From positions 7,040,080 to 7,104,079 of the forward strand of contig JACMZG010001914.1 of NCBI GenBank assembly GCA_018340805.1: a stretch of DNA of 64,000 bases, written 5' to 3'. This document shows, in pieces, positions 19,861 to 32,424 of this stretch. Below the pieces are notes generated by a model. The model was given only the letters and a program-made list of their open reading frames with translations. It did no database searches and had not been told where the DNA came from. The position numbers were made by a program, and so were the translations under genes. Positions within the stretch are counted from its first letter, which is position 1. Each line of letters starts with the position of its first letter. This stretch comes from Microvelia longipes (lineage: Eukaryota; Arthropoda; Insecta; Hemiptera; Veliidae).

Positions 19861-20225
19861 TCAAAACATATACTTATTTATTACGTAATGGAACTATCTT
19901 GTACCAAGTTTTAACTCAATAATATTATATTCAATTATAAACATTTTATTTAATACACGTATGCGAGTTATTCTATAAAAATTGAAGTGACGCTGATAAT
20001 AAGATGAAACATAGCACATGTATTATTCTTATGTATTACAACGTGTGTACTAAATTTCGAATCTATCAAAAATGTTTGCCGCGTTTTATGAACACAGATA
20101 CAAAATTTAGAGAAACGGATAAATCAGATGTAATGCCGGTTTCAAATTTTTAGTGCATAGAAAATACTTTTTCTCTATACCTATGGTATAAATGAGGAAA
20201 AGTGAAAATAAAACCAACAATTATT
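19861..20225. repeat. Fragments of the GCACGCATGTAG family, reverse orientation
   Basis: GATGAAACATAGCACATGTA at about 20004 resembles the inverse of the 5660-5750 module. ACCTATGGTATAAATGAGG at about 20179 resembles text near 24065 and 58893. Weak similarity. Confidence 0.35.
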
Positions 20226-21340
20226 ATTATCGTTATATTTTGATTTTTTCAGTCATTACTAATTTGAAAGGGTTTAGACTGATGATGGCCATTAACATGG
20301 CAGAAGTTTTATTTGGTAAAGAGGCTTTATCTGCAATTTATAATGAACTCCAATAACGCACATTCTCAAAATGTCTATTACTGTTGTTGTTTCGAAATAT
20401 AATATTTTTTTTTTTTAAAAAATGATCGTCTTTAAACTAAATCTATTTCAAAAGGTATTATGGTTTTCATTTTATTAAACTTATTTGCATCAGTCTAATC
20501 TGATTAGGTTAGGAACTCTATTATTTGGTTATTAGTTAAGTTCATTGTACTAGTCTCATATATACTTTACTTTTAGTTCTAAAATTTCAATCTCATTCCC
20601 CACTCCTCTGTTCATCTAAAAAGCAAAAAGTGTAAGAATTTCCCCAAGTAGAAGAAAATCTGGTTGTTTGCAAAAAGGAAACAATATTCCCATATCAAAC
20701 ACGGGTCGGGGAACTCCGGGTATTTCCCAAACTATTGGATTCTACAATCCTGTGGGATTTTCCCACGGAGAAAATTGTGGAAAATTTTCTATACAACGTC
20801 TTGAAATAGAAACAATAACGATATTAGTTTTGAATCAGAATGTAATACCTTGAACAAAGGTAAATTATTTATGAGTCTAATACAAAGTAATATAGAAAAT
20901 ATTTGGTTAATAATTCAAAAAATTGTATTGCTTTGTAGCATAGATTCTTATTTTCCTCTCTTATTATATCTTATAATTTTATTACATTTTAATTTAAAAG
21001 AGTTGGTGTTACATTTTTTCCTGTTGCAATGACCCTCATCTTTATAAGTGGTATTGAAGCAAACATAGTTTTTGAAGTTTGTTCGCGAGGTAAATTATTT
21101 ACGAGTCTCTTGTTTATTTTCATTTATTCACCATTGATAAAGGTTGAAATTGTAATATTCGCGACTAAATCCTGCCCTCGATAGAGCTGTAAAACCTAGG
21201 AGAATAAATTTTTATTTATTAAGCAAAACTGACACAATACTGTTGTGTAGGCGAAAAATGTAAAAAATAAAAGATAAAAGGGAAAATGTCTGAGAGATAA
21301 GATAAAATGAAAATATAAAAGATAACATATACATAATGTC
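20226..21340. other. No gene recognised
   Basis: AT-rich. Small frames at 20668-21032 have no family features. Confidence 0.45.
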
Positions 21341-21474
21341 AAATTGTATAATGAAATTCGGGTATAGGGTATATCGGTACTTTTCCCTCTAAATTTCGAA
21401 CTGGCCTCTCTTATCCTCATAATATCATTGATATCCAAAGCTTGGTTGTATTACTTCGGTCTCGCTGCGCTAGA

Positions 21475-21860
21475 TCTCAAAATAAATTGATTATCAAAAG
21501 TCTAGAGCGTTTTTTTAAACGCTTAAACCCGTAGGGTCAAATGACCCTACACAAATATTAGAACTACTATTAGAACTAGAACTAATATTAGGGAAAAACA
21601 CGAATATTAGTGTTTTTCCCTCATTCAAATCTCGCTCAACTAATCCTCTTCAGTGTTTGTGCACAATCAATCATTTAGGAAGCACACCCTCTGTACATAG
21701 TGGATCGTATGACAGTGTACACTGTCATATGATGACACTGTGGATCAGTTCACAGTGTAACTAGTTCATCTAAAACAGCTAGACTCTGGCTAGGCTCACC
21801 GCTCTGGCTAGCACGACCACTAGCTCACAGTGTGCTTAGGTCATCTAATCTTACTTACTC
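21475..21860. repeat. Palindrome-rich repeat block, copy 1
   Basis: In order: AGCGTTT/AAACGCT hairpin (21506-21523); 9-bp arms GTAGGGTCA/TGACCCTAC (21531-21550); 11-bp arms GGGAAAAACAC/GTGTTTTTCCC (21591-21620); and a 22-bp uninterrupted palindrome centred on GTGTACAC (21708-21729). TGTGGATC, CACAGTGTAACTAG and CTCACAGTGTGCTTAGGTCA words follow. A reverse-orientation relative is at 30890-31390. No frame. It may be one end of an uncharacterised element. Confidence 0.75.
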
Positions 21861-21861
21861 C

Positions 21862-21955
21862 TCTGGTCATTCGGCTGGATTTGAACTCTTAATCTCCTGG
21901 ACAAAGGCGAGGGCACTACCTCTGATATACCGGACTCGGTATAGAGTGTGATGAC
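21862..21955 (-). repeat. tRNA-like SINE head
   Basis: The minus strand reads ATCAGAGGTAGTGCCCTCGC (A-box-like), then GAGATTAAGAGTTCAAATCC (B-box-like). The arms do not close into a full tRNA, so a SINE head or tRNA pseudogene is likelier than a gene. Confidence 0.5.
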
Positions 21956-22077
21956 ATCTACACGCTTTCTACTTCCTGACTTCGGACTCGCTTCGCTCAC
22001 TCTCCTAACTAGCCTAACCGTGATTCTCTAAGTATAATCTAAGTCAGTATTAGAGCATAGTAATAATTCTCTTATAC

Positions 22078-22200
22078 AAACTGAAAGTGTAACTCGGGAT
22101 ACGATCTGCAGACTCCCGTGGTGTCAAACGTTAGAATACTTACACTCTCACAACATCGTCTACGAAGACACCATATACAAAGAGTCTAAATTACTAAAGA
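22078..22200 (-). repeat. tRNA-like repeat, shared with 31490-31620
   Basis: ACTGAAAGTGTAACTCGGGA, then GGTGTCA, parallels ACTGAGAGCGTAACCTAGGA and GGTGTCA at 31497-31550. On the minus strand the second copy has TGGTTCGCATCCTAGG, a B-box-like string. Confidence 0.55.
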
Positions 22201-23665
22201 GTTTATACAAATTACCCAGGTTATACCTTAAGTAAGGTTAGGGAAACGAGTAGTCTAACAGCTTAATCAATCTAAACTCTAAAACGACGAGAGAGCTTTT
22301 GTCCCAAAATAATTATAACCTCTCGGAGAATCACACAAACCCTTTTTACTACAATAGAAACGTTCTTTACGGTGCACCGCTTTTCTATTCGCTTATTCAC
22401 AACACTGCCCGGAAAATACCTGTCTAGCTCCCCTATAAACCAGAGTTTAAAAAATTAAATCCTTATTTTTTTTTTATAAATTTTAAATTAATTTACTGGA
22501 CCATAATAATCCTTTATTTTAAAAGAGTTAATAAAATAGATTTTTATTCATTTTTATTTTTTTATATTAAATCGTTTTTAACCATAAATGAATAATATAT
22601 AAAGGCATTTTTAAACAAAATTGTTAATTATTCTTAAAAAATAACGTTTTATTAAATTCTTTTACAAAAAATAAGTTTTATTTTTATTAATTTAAAAAAA
22701 TGTTATAAAATATGTTACTTTAATAATATGAGGAAATATATTTTTCAATGTACTGACTTTTTTGTTGAATAATTATTCTACAAATAAATTATTTAAATTA
22801 AAATGGATTTTAAAATGTTGCTTGAAGTCGAATTATTTATGTATTTTGAAAAATTTGAGTCATTAAATAATTATAAAAAATACCTGTTACGTTAAATTTA
22901 ATTTAAATTTGATTAAGTTATTATTTATCATGCTTGTTCCACGATGCAGCAATGTTTTGTTTACCTAAAACCGGCTAATATTTTAACAGTAAATCCCACC
23001 TTTATGTGATTTATAGACAGAAATGAACAAAAAACAAAACTATAGACTGGCTGAATCTGGTTTACAAAATGACTTTAATTTTGACATTATTAATAATTAA
23101 GTACTAAATAGTTAGGTATAAAAATGACTTTAGTTTGTACATGGAGAACGGAGATAAGGCGAGCGTAATCCCTTCTGTCTGTCTGACGTTAGTTTTAGAG
23201 GACTTATGGCAATGCAGATGACGGATACTGCGACTTGGTTGTTGTCTTGATGAAGTAAAATAGTCAATAATTTCAATAACTTTTGGTCATTTTATGGAGA
23301 AAATAGCCGGCTAACCGATCGAGAAAGAGATCGAGACAAGTGCGCAGTTTCTTTTCCCTTCAGTGTTACCCTAGCGACTAGGTTTAGTTTGTTTTCTAGT
23401 AGTAGATCAGTGTATCTTAGATGAGGGGCGCAGTACTTCAAATTAAATTTACATTTTAATTTAAATTTACATAACTTAAGACTATAAAAAGTTGAGTCAA
23501 GCTCTATGTCTAGACTTCAGAGCCCAACTAATTTACTTCAGTATTGAAGGTGGTTAAACCGGAATAAAAAAGAGCATAAGGTCAGTGTTAGCCTATTTAG
23601 GGTGACAACTAAAGTTTAAGTTTTTAACAAAAATGTTTTATCCCGAAAATTTCGATCTTCGTGTG
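22201..23665. other. No gene recognised
   Basis: Long AT-rich tract (especially 22440-22920) and unique-looking sequence; nothing supportable. Confidence 0.45.
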
Positions 23666-23669
23666 GTGA

Positions 23670-23775
23670 CCACGTCAATGTCAATTATTAAACCGTTTCG
23701 CTTTCATTGTGGGAAGCATCTTTAGGGATAAAGAACATCATGGATGAATTCACAAAACATTCCATAAGTAAACTG
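23670..23775 (+). repeat. Dispersed repeat shared with 29065-29155
   Basis: CCGTTTCGCTTTCATTGTGG, then GAAGCATCTTTAGGGATAAA and ACATCATGGATGAA, match AACGTTTCGCTTCCGCTCTA, GGCATCTTCAAGGATGTAGG and ACACCATGGATGAA at 29071-29130. Confidence 0.6.
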
Positions 23776-23899
23776 TTTCTGTTCAGTTTCGTTCAACAAA
23801 TCAATATCTATACCTATCGGAATCTCAATCTTTATTCTCACTTTTTTGAGCTTGCTTTACTCGCCCTCAGAATCAGAAAATTGCTTAACATATTTTAAG

Positions 23900-24100
23900 T
23901 ATAACATCAGGCTTGCTTTGTTTGCTATCAGACTGTCTTTCTGTCACTCATAGACACAAACAGACAGTCAACTTGGTAAAAACCACTTATGTGGTCTTAA
24001 AAACACATAGTGTTGATAATGTATGTTATATCTCGGATGGGATCTATTTTTTCAAACACAATACTATATCTACGGTATAAATAAAAGTGATTATGTAAAT
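23900..24100 (+). repeat. Dispersed repeat with ACAGACAGTCAACTTGGT module
   Basis: AACAGACAGTCAACTTGGTA, AAAACCAC and GGTCTTAAAAACA also occur at about 58785-58850, and partly at 34525-34560. Confidence 0.5.
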
Positions 24101-25354
24101 AAACGTGACAAAATTCTAATTGAATAAGTGTTTAATAAACCAGTGCTCTTGTACATTATTTCATTTGTTGGCCTAACTCTATTAATTTATTATTTTCTTC
24201 TAATATTCAGTTCAGTATGAACATTATTATCAGTTGAGCCATTTATTTTATCCTGCGTATACTTGAAGATTACAAGTACTAAAAAATACGTGTGGGAAAA
24301 AGCTCCACATAAATCCTTTTATTTATTTTTTTTTTTTTTTTTGAGAAAGGTGATTAAATATTCATTTGATAAATAAGGTTTTTGCAATTATTATGTTTTT
24401 CTATCTTTTAAACATTAGGAAGCAAAAAATAAATAAAGTTATACGTTAAAATAACGTATGAAGATTGTGTATTTTATTTTAATGTAATATGATATTTGTG
24501 TCTGCATTTTCTTTAGTACATGAATTCCTCACTGTAAATAAATACTTGTTCTTTTACCGTTGTTTTGTAGCGTGTACTCTTTTTACTTGTCTTCAACGTA
24601 AATGTAGAGTATACTTCATTATCGCTCTCTACACAGACACTGACTCTACACTATCTTATTTTACACCGTCGAAACCCCATTGGTTGTGTTTCTACACCCC
24701 ACCTTCTTGTTTCCTTCCTATTCAAGAGGTATTTCCTAAAGATAACGTTTTCTCAAGAGAAGAGCATGCGGGCCTCCGAGATATCCCTGTGAGATTTCTA
24801 TTTAGCATGGAGAGAGTCACTTTAGCAGTGGGATTTAACTGATAAGTATTTGCTGATAAACTCACTAAGACTTTACCTAAAACCTTTTGTGTACCTTAGA
24901 CAAAAGACAAGGTCTCTCTCATACTTAATCCTAAGCCTTTTTTCTGAAAAACTATCTCCTTAGAAAATTTTAATTTTCTTAATGTAATTTAATCCTGGAT
25001 TTTTATTTAAATTGTTTAGTCATGTTGACATTTGTGATAATACGAAAGTAAATTAATATTTCACTAGCATTGTTGTTCATAATAGAATTCATTTTTTCCT
25101 GCCTGTTTTTCTTGACTTGTTTAACATCTACTCTCCTACAATTTTAGGCATATGAAAAGTAGTGCAATTCCCGTAAAAATCAGAAACTGACGTATCAACA
25201 TAATTATCCGTTGGGGTTTAAGGAACAGTTTTTATTATAATGTCTATGTTTGTGTAACTTTAAGTACATGTATCCTCCACTTCAGCTCTGTTTTAAGCTA
25301 ATTAAAGAGAAATAATAAACTAGTTTAGTACATAAACTAATTGCATACTAATTA
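24101..25354. other. No gene recognised
   Basis: Includes a T-run at 24326-24342. The 117-residue frame at 24489-24842 is cysteine/phenylalanine-rich with no recognisable domain. Confidence 0.45.
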
Positions 25355-25700
25355 AATCCTAATTATAGGGTTTTAATAAAAATTAAAACTAACAGTAAGC
25401 AGTACATAATTTTTGCTGCACAATTTTTTCGTCAAATAAAAGTTTTGAAAAGTTAAATAAACTAAAAAAAAAAAAAATGTAGCCTGTACCTGAAATGGAT
25501 GATATAAATGATACAATTACTGCAGTATTTAGTAGATCTTAATAATGAAATAATAATTATTAATTCAGTAATATTACAAATTGCAAGTCTTAGGACCTAG
25601 AGTACCTTAAGTTGTAGTAAACACACCTATAAATAAATAATTAGCAATTATATATTCAAGTCAAGGTGCGGAAAATCATACTTAGAGTTATCTCGTAGGT
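25355..25700 (+). repeat. Direct dispersed repeat, copy 1 (partner 28035-28345)
   Basis: Shared words in the same order include AATCCTAATTA, TAATAAAAATTAAA, CTGTACCTGAAAT, ACACCTATAAATAAATAATT, AGTCAAGGTGCGGAAAATCA and CTTAGAGTTATCT. Confidence 0.8.
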
Positions 25701-26611
25701 AAAACCGTTTTCTAAGCTAATTCTACTTTAAAGGCCATACTAAGATCAAAGCTTTCTTTCTGCTATAAAATATATAATATAATCTTTGTTTAACTATATA
25801 TTTTCAGAATAAGGAAGCTCAGCGAAATTTATCCACCGCTTCCTCAATTCCCGTCATCCAAAATACCTTACAAGCACCATTTCCTGTATACAAATTAGCT
25901 AAATAAATAAAAAGTTAAATAATTCGAGAAAAACATTTCTTTGACTCTTGGGCATTGTGATTAAACTAGTAGGAGTTAATTTAATGTTATTTGGAGGCCG
26001 ACTACTTGGTCATTTTCCGTCAATAACAAAAGAATTGGTTGGTAGTTAGAAATGGTTTGAATTTATATAAATAATGTTAGATACTAGACACGATAAAACT
26101 TGAATCGTTTGTTTAGAGATAGTTTAGTTTTATAAATGTACTGATGACCTAGACTGATATAAGCTAAGAGTATATAAAATATAACAACTGTTAAAGTGAT
26201 GATGGAAAAATATATAAATAAATGAAATAGGTTTTAAGGTGTTCAGATTATGAAGACGAATGTAATTACTATATCAATTACTATATGTGCAAGTTAAGCC
26301 AGGTGAAGGAACTGGAGCAATCATTGTATGATTTTTTGCATTTTCCTTTTGAATATAAGGCATGTTTGACAAATCTTATATTATTGTCTATTTAATAGTC
26401 ATTTATTTGTGTTCATTTTTTAGTATTATTACGTAAAGAATGTTTAGACTAATAATACCAAAGCTTATTTATTCATTTATTTTTTGTAGATCTTAATTAA
26501 ACATCATTAGCTTCAAGCAATTCGTGAAATAATACCAAAGCAAGATAAACAACATAAAGGTTGAGGTATTAGATCTGGCTTAGGGATAAAAATAAAGTAT
26601 TACTATGAAAC
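25701..26611. other. No gene recognised
   Basis: AT-rich, unique-looking. Confidence 0.4.
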
Positions 26612-26654
26612 ATTGGCGTATTATTATACGCCAATACACCATATTATTTGGTGT
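26612..26654. repeat. Pair of adjoining short hairpins
   Basis: TTGGCGTA/TACGCCAA, then TACACCA/TGGTGTA immediately after it, both with perfect arms. Confidence 0.65.
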
Positions 26655-27194
26655 ATAATATAATTGAATATTAAATGAAAATAGAATTGAACTCGGACAA
26701 CTAACAAAATTTAAAAAGGGATGACAAAAGATAGGTAGGCCGAAGATGGAATTGAAAGAAAAATAAATATGAAAGAACCTACTGAAAGACTATTTATGAT
26801 ACTAGATCGCAAATGTATGGTTAGCCGGAGTTTCACAAAATTCATTTGAAAAATTTTCTAGCTGTCTTACGATTTTAACGAAGCTACTACAAAAACGTCA
26901 ATTTTTTATTATTTTAAAAAATAAATAAATAATATACAATAAATATCGATTGTTTTAATTTTGTTTATCCTGTTTTACTGAATTTCGTTTGAACCAATTC
27001 TCTAATAGGGTAATAATTTAGGATAATAATTCGCATTTCGTAAACAAGCTCTGTTTCGAAAAAGATAAGCAAGATAAGAAAAACCTTAAACATAATTCAA
27101 CTCCTATTGAGAACTATGCTATTGTGACTCTATTTACATGGTTTGGATGTGTCAGCAACATTTAATTTTTTTTAAGATCAATAAAATGAAATAG
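26655..27194. other. No gene recognised
   Basis: AT-rich; nothing supportable. Confidence 0.4.
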
Positions 27195-27510
27195 AAAGAA
27201 GTTTATTCATTAATTTTCATTTTATTCATTTTTATTCATTTTATTCATTTTATCATTTTATTCATTTTATTCATTTTATTCATTTTATTCTTTTATTCAT
27301 TTTATTCATTTTTATTCTTTTTTTCATTTTATTCATATTTATTCATTTTATTCATTTATTATTTATTCATTATTCATTTTATTCATTTATTCATTTATTC
27401 ATTTTATTCATTTTATTCATTTTATTCATTTTATTCATTTTATTCATTTTATTCATTTTATTCATTTTATTCATTTTATTCATTTTATTCATTTTATTCA
27501 TTTTTATTCA
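27195..27510 (+). repeat. Minisatellite of TTTTATTCAT units
   Basis: About 300 bases of near-continuous TTTTATTCAT decamers with small length variants. The last third is almost perfectly regular. Confidence 0.93.
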
Positions 27511-28034
27511 AATAAAACCTATAAAAATAATAAATTTGTATTGAATACTGCTTTCTTGCTAAACAATTCAGTTGGTGCAAAGGTTTTCACTTTACGCATT
27601 GTAGTCAGACTACATACACTGTCACTTATTTGTCTATTTTCTTTAATATCTCAAAGGAAATTCGGTCTAACATGTTACATATTAGCTTAAATATACCTAC
27701 GTATGAGTGCCCAATATGCTGTGCAGAACAGATAAAGCAATTGCAAGCTTAGTTTTAGAAGCATAACGTATAAGAATAACATATGAGCATTACATAAAGA
27801 ATAAACAGGCATATTTCCTTTGAAAAAATGAGGATACTTGAGAAACATTTTAAGGCGTAGCGTTCTAATTATGAAACATAAACTAAAAACCTAAGCTAGC
27901 TTAGAAAGAAGAACCTCTAAGAACTAGCTTAGAAGGAAAGAAAGCGTTCCACCAGAAATTCGCTCAGCTTGCCGTCCTCCGCGCTAGAGCTTGTATTATT
28001 ACGGATTAAACTAATATACATGAGGTTAAGAACG
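27511..28034. other. No gene recognised
   Basis: Nothing supportable beyond scattered AT-rich words. Confidence 0.4.
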
Positions 28035-28345
28035 AATACAATTTTAATTAGAAATCCTAATTACAGAGCTCTAATAAAAATTAAAGCTCCCTTTAAAAGC
28101 TACACAATCATATAGTGCAGTTTAAACCTTATATTCGCAGTCTGTACCTGAAATAAATTATACAAATAATGAAACCCTTATTAGGTCTAAATAATGGAAT
28201 AATAAATAATTTAAAAATATAACAAGTTCAATTCTTAGGAGATAAATCAGCCTAAGCTGTGGTAAACACGCCTATAAATAAATAATTAGTAATTATGTAT
28301 TCAAGTCAAGCTGCGGAAAATCACGCTTAGAGTTATCTTTATTCT
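28035..28345 (+). repeat. Direct dispersed repeat, copy 2
   Basis: Partner of 25355-25700. The best-preserved part is ACACGCCTATAAATAAATAA and the 60 bases after it. The copies lie about 2.68 kb apart in the same orientation. Confidence 0.8.
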
Positions 28346-29060
28346 TCTGAATTTGTTTTTCCTTAGAGGGAGTTTTCCTTTGGGACGTCTCGATGGCAGG
28401 GACTCGGTTACGTCCTCCTTTCCCACCAAGAGGGAGGGGGATTCCAGTCTCTTAGAGCCATATCTCAATTTTTTCCACTATATCTTCAAATTCTTTTTCT
28501 ATATATATATATATATTTATTCGATCATAAGAAAACTTAGATCCTATATATACGCATAAGAATCCTGTCACGTATATTTCTGATACACGTATAAAAGGAT
28601 TAAAGTCTATCCTAATGTAATATTTGTAATATCATTTTTTCCTTATTTATATTTTACTCTTTATGTTTTTATTTTATACGTTTTATTCGAAGAAAAAACA
28701 AGTTTGAAAAATGAATCAAAGTTTAGAGGAGAGTTGAAACTTCATAAGTCATATAAGCAAGTTCAGTTTTAAAGAGCACCTTACTTAACCAAACTTAAAA
28801 ACCACTTAAGTCTGAGAAATACTTCAGTCGTATAAAAAATTGAAAAATTTAACATATGTGCTTTTTCCCGCTGACCCTAGAACTGAAATTGACTATTAAG
28901 TTAACCATATAAGATATTAAACAAGTATAACGTAACCAATCAGTAATAAATTTGCAAAATTGACAGATATCTGTTTAATAAACTGCGTAGGATTCCGTGG
29001 TTTTCGTCATGATGATTCACAGATACCAATGATGAAGAAGGTCTACCGCGTCAAAGCAGA
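28346..29060. other. No gene; short (TA)n tract
   Basis: A TA dinucleotide run lies at about 28500-28516. The 68-residue frame across it is not credible. Confidence 0.45.
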
Positions 29061-29064
29061 TGAA

Positions 29065-29155
29065 GAATTCAACGTTTCGCTTCCGCTCTAGGAGGCATCT
29101 TCAAGGATGTAGGACACCATGGATGAAAACATAATGCTCTTCAAAACTGATCTTG
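29065..29155 (+). repeat. Dispersed repeat shared with 23670-23775
   Basis: See the words listed for the partner copy; similarity is confined to about 80 bases. Confidence 0.6.
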
Positions 29156-29219
29156 CTTGTATGAGTATTCGGATAAGTGGGTTATGGTAACGAAACAATA
29201 GGCTGGAGACTAGTCTATC

Positions 29220-29480
29220 AAAAAATAAACTTTTTTTGACCTAAAACGGATTTTGAGCCAGTAAAAAAATGTTTTTTGGTCAAGTCCCTCTGATAAATTT
29301 TAGGGAGAAAATTTTAGCACCTAATAAATTTTACCACCCCCCGGGAAAATTACAAAAACTGATCGGTCACCTGAATAAATTTAAAGAATACCACTCCTCT
29401 AAAAAAAATGATATAATTGACTCTAATAACCAATTTAGGAAAACTTTACATTATTCACCGTCTGGAGATAAAATAAATAA
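29220..29480 (+). repeat. Dispersed CGTCTGGAGATAAA-family copy
   Basis: TTGACCTAAAACGGATTTTG opens the block and ACTTTACATTATTCACCGTC followed by TGGAGATAAA closes it, in the same order as 13290-13535. The left inverted edge is missing. A 73-residue frame here is only the repeat read through. Confidence 0.7.
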
Positions 29481-30889
29481 AGAGTATTAGTTTAAGTAAA
29501 TAAATCAGGTGACTTAAATATAACATGTGATATATTTAAGGCCTCTTTCCACACTATAACGCTGTAAGTAAATAAATTATATTTCGTGACAGGTATTATA
29601 TATTTGCTGTAGTGTTTTGCATTTGGAATTAACATGGAAATTTGTGATAAGCCTATGTAAGATATGCCAAGGTATTTTCTATTATTTAATATTAATGGGT
29701 TTGAAAATGTAACAGAATTGTTTCGGAATAGTACGAAGAAAAACAAGAAAAAAATTAATGGTTTTACTGGAAAAGTTAAGGGATGCTTTCGGGTTGTTTG
29801 TATTGGATTTCAGATAGGTTTTGGGATTTAAGCCAAGTTGGTATGTCAGGAGGCTTAGAGCCACAGTTACCTAGATACCTTATTAGACCAGGAAAAGCCC
29901 TTTAGGGGCAGAGTCATTAGCATTTTAACCCCCAGACGGACGGGCAACAAAAAGGGAGTTCTTGCCAAATAATAAGATTAGAGTTAATCCTTCACCAAAA
30001 ACTAGAGGGCAAATAAACGGTCCTAAATCCTTTTTCGGTTTTAAAAGGTTTGAAACTCACAGAAAAGAACAAACAGACAAGGAATAGGGATAGAACAGAA
30101 CAAATAGAATCGGAGTTAAATGTGAACCCTGAATAACTCCACAGCCACCTTTGTCATTCTGATACTCACACTTATACTCTCTCTGTCATGATTTTTCTCC
30201 ACTCTTCTAAATTTGTTCTATCTTAACTTTTCTAAGTACTCTCTTAAGCCCACTCTAGTACGTATGTTACTCTAGCCTATGTTTCAGACTCTCCTTACCT
30301 TGCCTTACTCATTTACTTGTCACCTTTGCTTAGCTCTTAATCCACTTCTGCTTCATTCCCTGTCATTAATTTTCAACCTCTCTTACTTTCTCTTATATTA
30401 TGCTAAGTACTCATTTTAAAGTCAATTAACCAAAGGTTTTTTCCACCTTAACCTTATTTCTAAAGTGTTGAGAATAGTCTATTAAATTCACGAAAAAAAG
30501 TTTCAAAAAATTGAATGAAAATGTAAATACTAAGTCCGGAAAGTTGCTTGTGCTTCAAAACATTTAAACATGTTTAAAATTCTTTTTTAATAATTTAAGT
30601 CCTCTGAGTCTAATCAATACAGCTCAACCTTATTTGTTTTTGGCATATTCAAAAAGGTTTCAAATTCATAATATGTACCTTGAGTTCATATTTGTCAGAT
30701 AATTATATTTTAAACTACAAGATTATTTTAAGTTTTTTTTTTACTGAAAAATCCGTCTGTTTAACATCTTTGATTGCTCTATAAGAAATAACGTAACATA
30801 CTGTCTAGGCGTTGATATTTTCACTAAATGCGATTCAAGTTAACAACCAGTACTAATGCATCTCTGCAAATGTTCATTACTTTAATTAA
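29481..30889. other. No gene recognised
   Basis: AT-rich single-copy-looking sequence. Short frames at 29492-29864 have no family features. Confidence 0.45.
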
Positions 30890-31390
30890 AGTAATTAACG
30901 CTCTGGCGTCGGAGTTGCCAGAGTATTCTGTTGGGTGGCGCTGGAGTTGCCATATTGGTGAGCCTACCTAGAGTCTGGTGATGCTAGAGCATCTGATTAG
31001 ATTGGTGACTGGTGGAACAAGGACGGAGCCAAGTGAGACTAATGTGATCAGAGGAGCTAGTAACACTAGATGACCTAAGCAAAATGTGGACTGGTAGTAT
31101 TGCTAACCAGAGCGTTGAGCCAAGTCAGTCTAGTTAGTCAAGATTAACTAGGCGCACTGTGAGCTAGTTGCGACACTAGTCTGAGCCGTGAGTTTGGATA
31201 GAGTCTGGTTGGGCTAGATCAACTGGGCACACTGTGGATTTGTCACACGTAATGTACGAAGGGTGTGCTTGCTAGATGATTGAGTGTGTACAAACTCTAG
31301 GCTGGAGTAGTTGAGCGAGATTAGAGTCAGGGGAAACGCTAATATCACCCTACGGGTTTAAGCGTTAAAACTAATCATAATTACCGTTTA
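30890..31390. repeat. Palindrome-rich repeat block, copy 2 (reverse of 21475-21860)
   Basis: TAGATGACCTAAGCA, CACTGTGAGCTAG, AGAGTCTGG, GGGTGTGCTT and CCTACGGGTTTAAGCGTT are inverses of words in the first copy and appear in the reverse order. The segment is richer in G and C than its surroundings and has many CTAG/GAGTCTGG repeats. Confidence 0.65.
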
Positions 31391-31489
31391 GGAATGTTAT
31401 CAGGAATAACATCTGTGGGAACTACTTGATGTGGTAGTGGCTTCAAGTGTATTCTAAAGTTGTCGATACATTATATGAACAATTATCTA

Positions 31490-31620
31490 AGATAAACTGA
31501 GAGCGTAACCTAGGATGCGAACCAGAGACGATGGTGTCATAGGTTTATATAAATACAAATGTTTACCGACCACGACCACAGATGTGGTTATTTCACAGTA
31601 CCAACAATACTAATACTTTA
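31490..31620 (-). repeat. tRNA-like repeat, copy 2
   Basis: The minus strand has CTGTGGTCGTGGTCGGTAAA, then TCTGGTTCGCATCCTAGG, an A-box/B-box arrangement with about 50 bases between. Partner of 22078-22200 in the same orientation. Confidence 0.5.
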
Positions 31621-32424
31621 AAGAAATCCAACAACGGTTATTCTTGGTTCTTTGTTCATGTCAGAAAAATAAAAATTAAAAATCTAAGTTGTAAAATGCC
31701 GTAGAAAACAAATGTTAAAAAAATAAAAGAAATAGAAAAAAAAGGTTCTTAGAAAATTTATAACTCTTTCACAAGTGTAGCTAACAGGATTAAAATAAAG
31801 AAACTGTAGATAAAATACATAAAAGAAAAGCTTGAGGATAATAAAGAAGAAAGCTGTAGATAATAGAAGGTCTAAGCTTTAGAAGCTTAATGAAATATGG
31901 TACGGAGAAGCAGATTCATTTGAAGCTATTAGAGAACAATCTTATGACTTATGGTTTCAAGAAATGGTTATAATTATTCTTTTTTATTATTATTAAAGAA
32001 AATATTAATAATAAGTAAGAAAAATATAGAAAAACCTTTATTGCTTAATCGATAATAATTTACTTGGTTTTATTTACATTTATTTAAATTGAGGAAAAAA
32101 TAATATTTTAAAATTCTATTACAATTAAACTTGCAATAGAATGTTAAAATGTTAATTGTATGTTAATTTTTGAATTTGTTGATTTACATTTTGGAAATAA
32201 ATTGATTCTTAATTAAGGTAAATACTAAACACGACTCTAACGTGAGTGCCTATAATTTAGTATTACTTGGGATGTTAAGCCCAAGATATGGTGCTTATTA
32301 AAATATTAGTGCCTTTTTCTTTCTTGTATGGATTATTAAAAAAAATTATTTCCTGAATTTCAGAACTAAAAATTTTGAAGAACACTCAAAAACAAGCATT
32401 ACTCACTTTAATTAATCGCAATAA
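31621..32424. other. No gene recognised
   Basis: AT-rich; nothing supportable. Confidence 0.4.

Noticed and set aside
24489..24842. 117-residue open frame
   Set aside because: No recognisable motif, no splice or promoter context, AT-rich surroundings.
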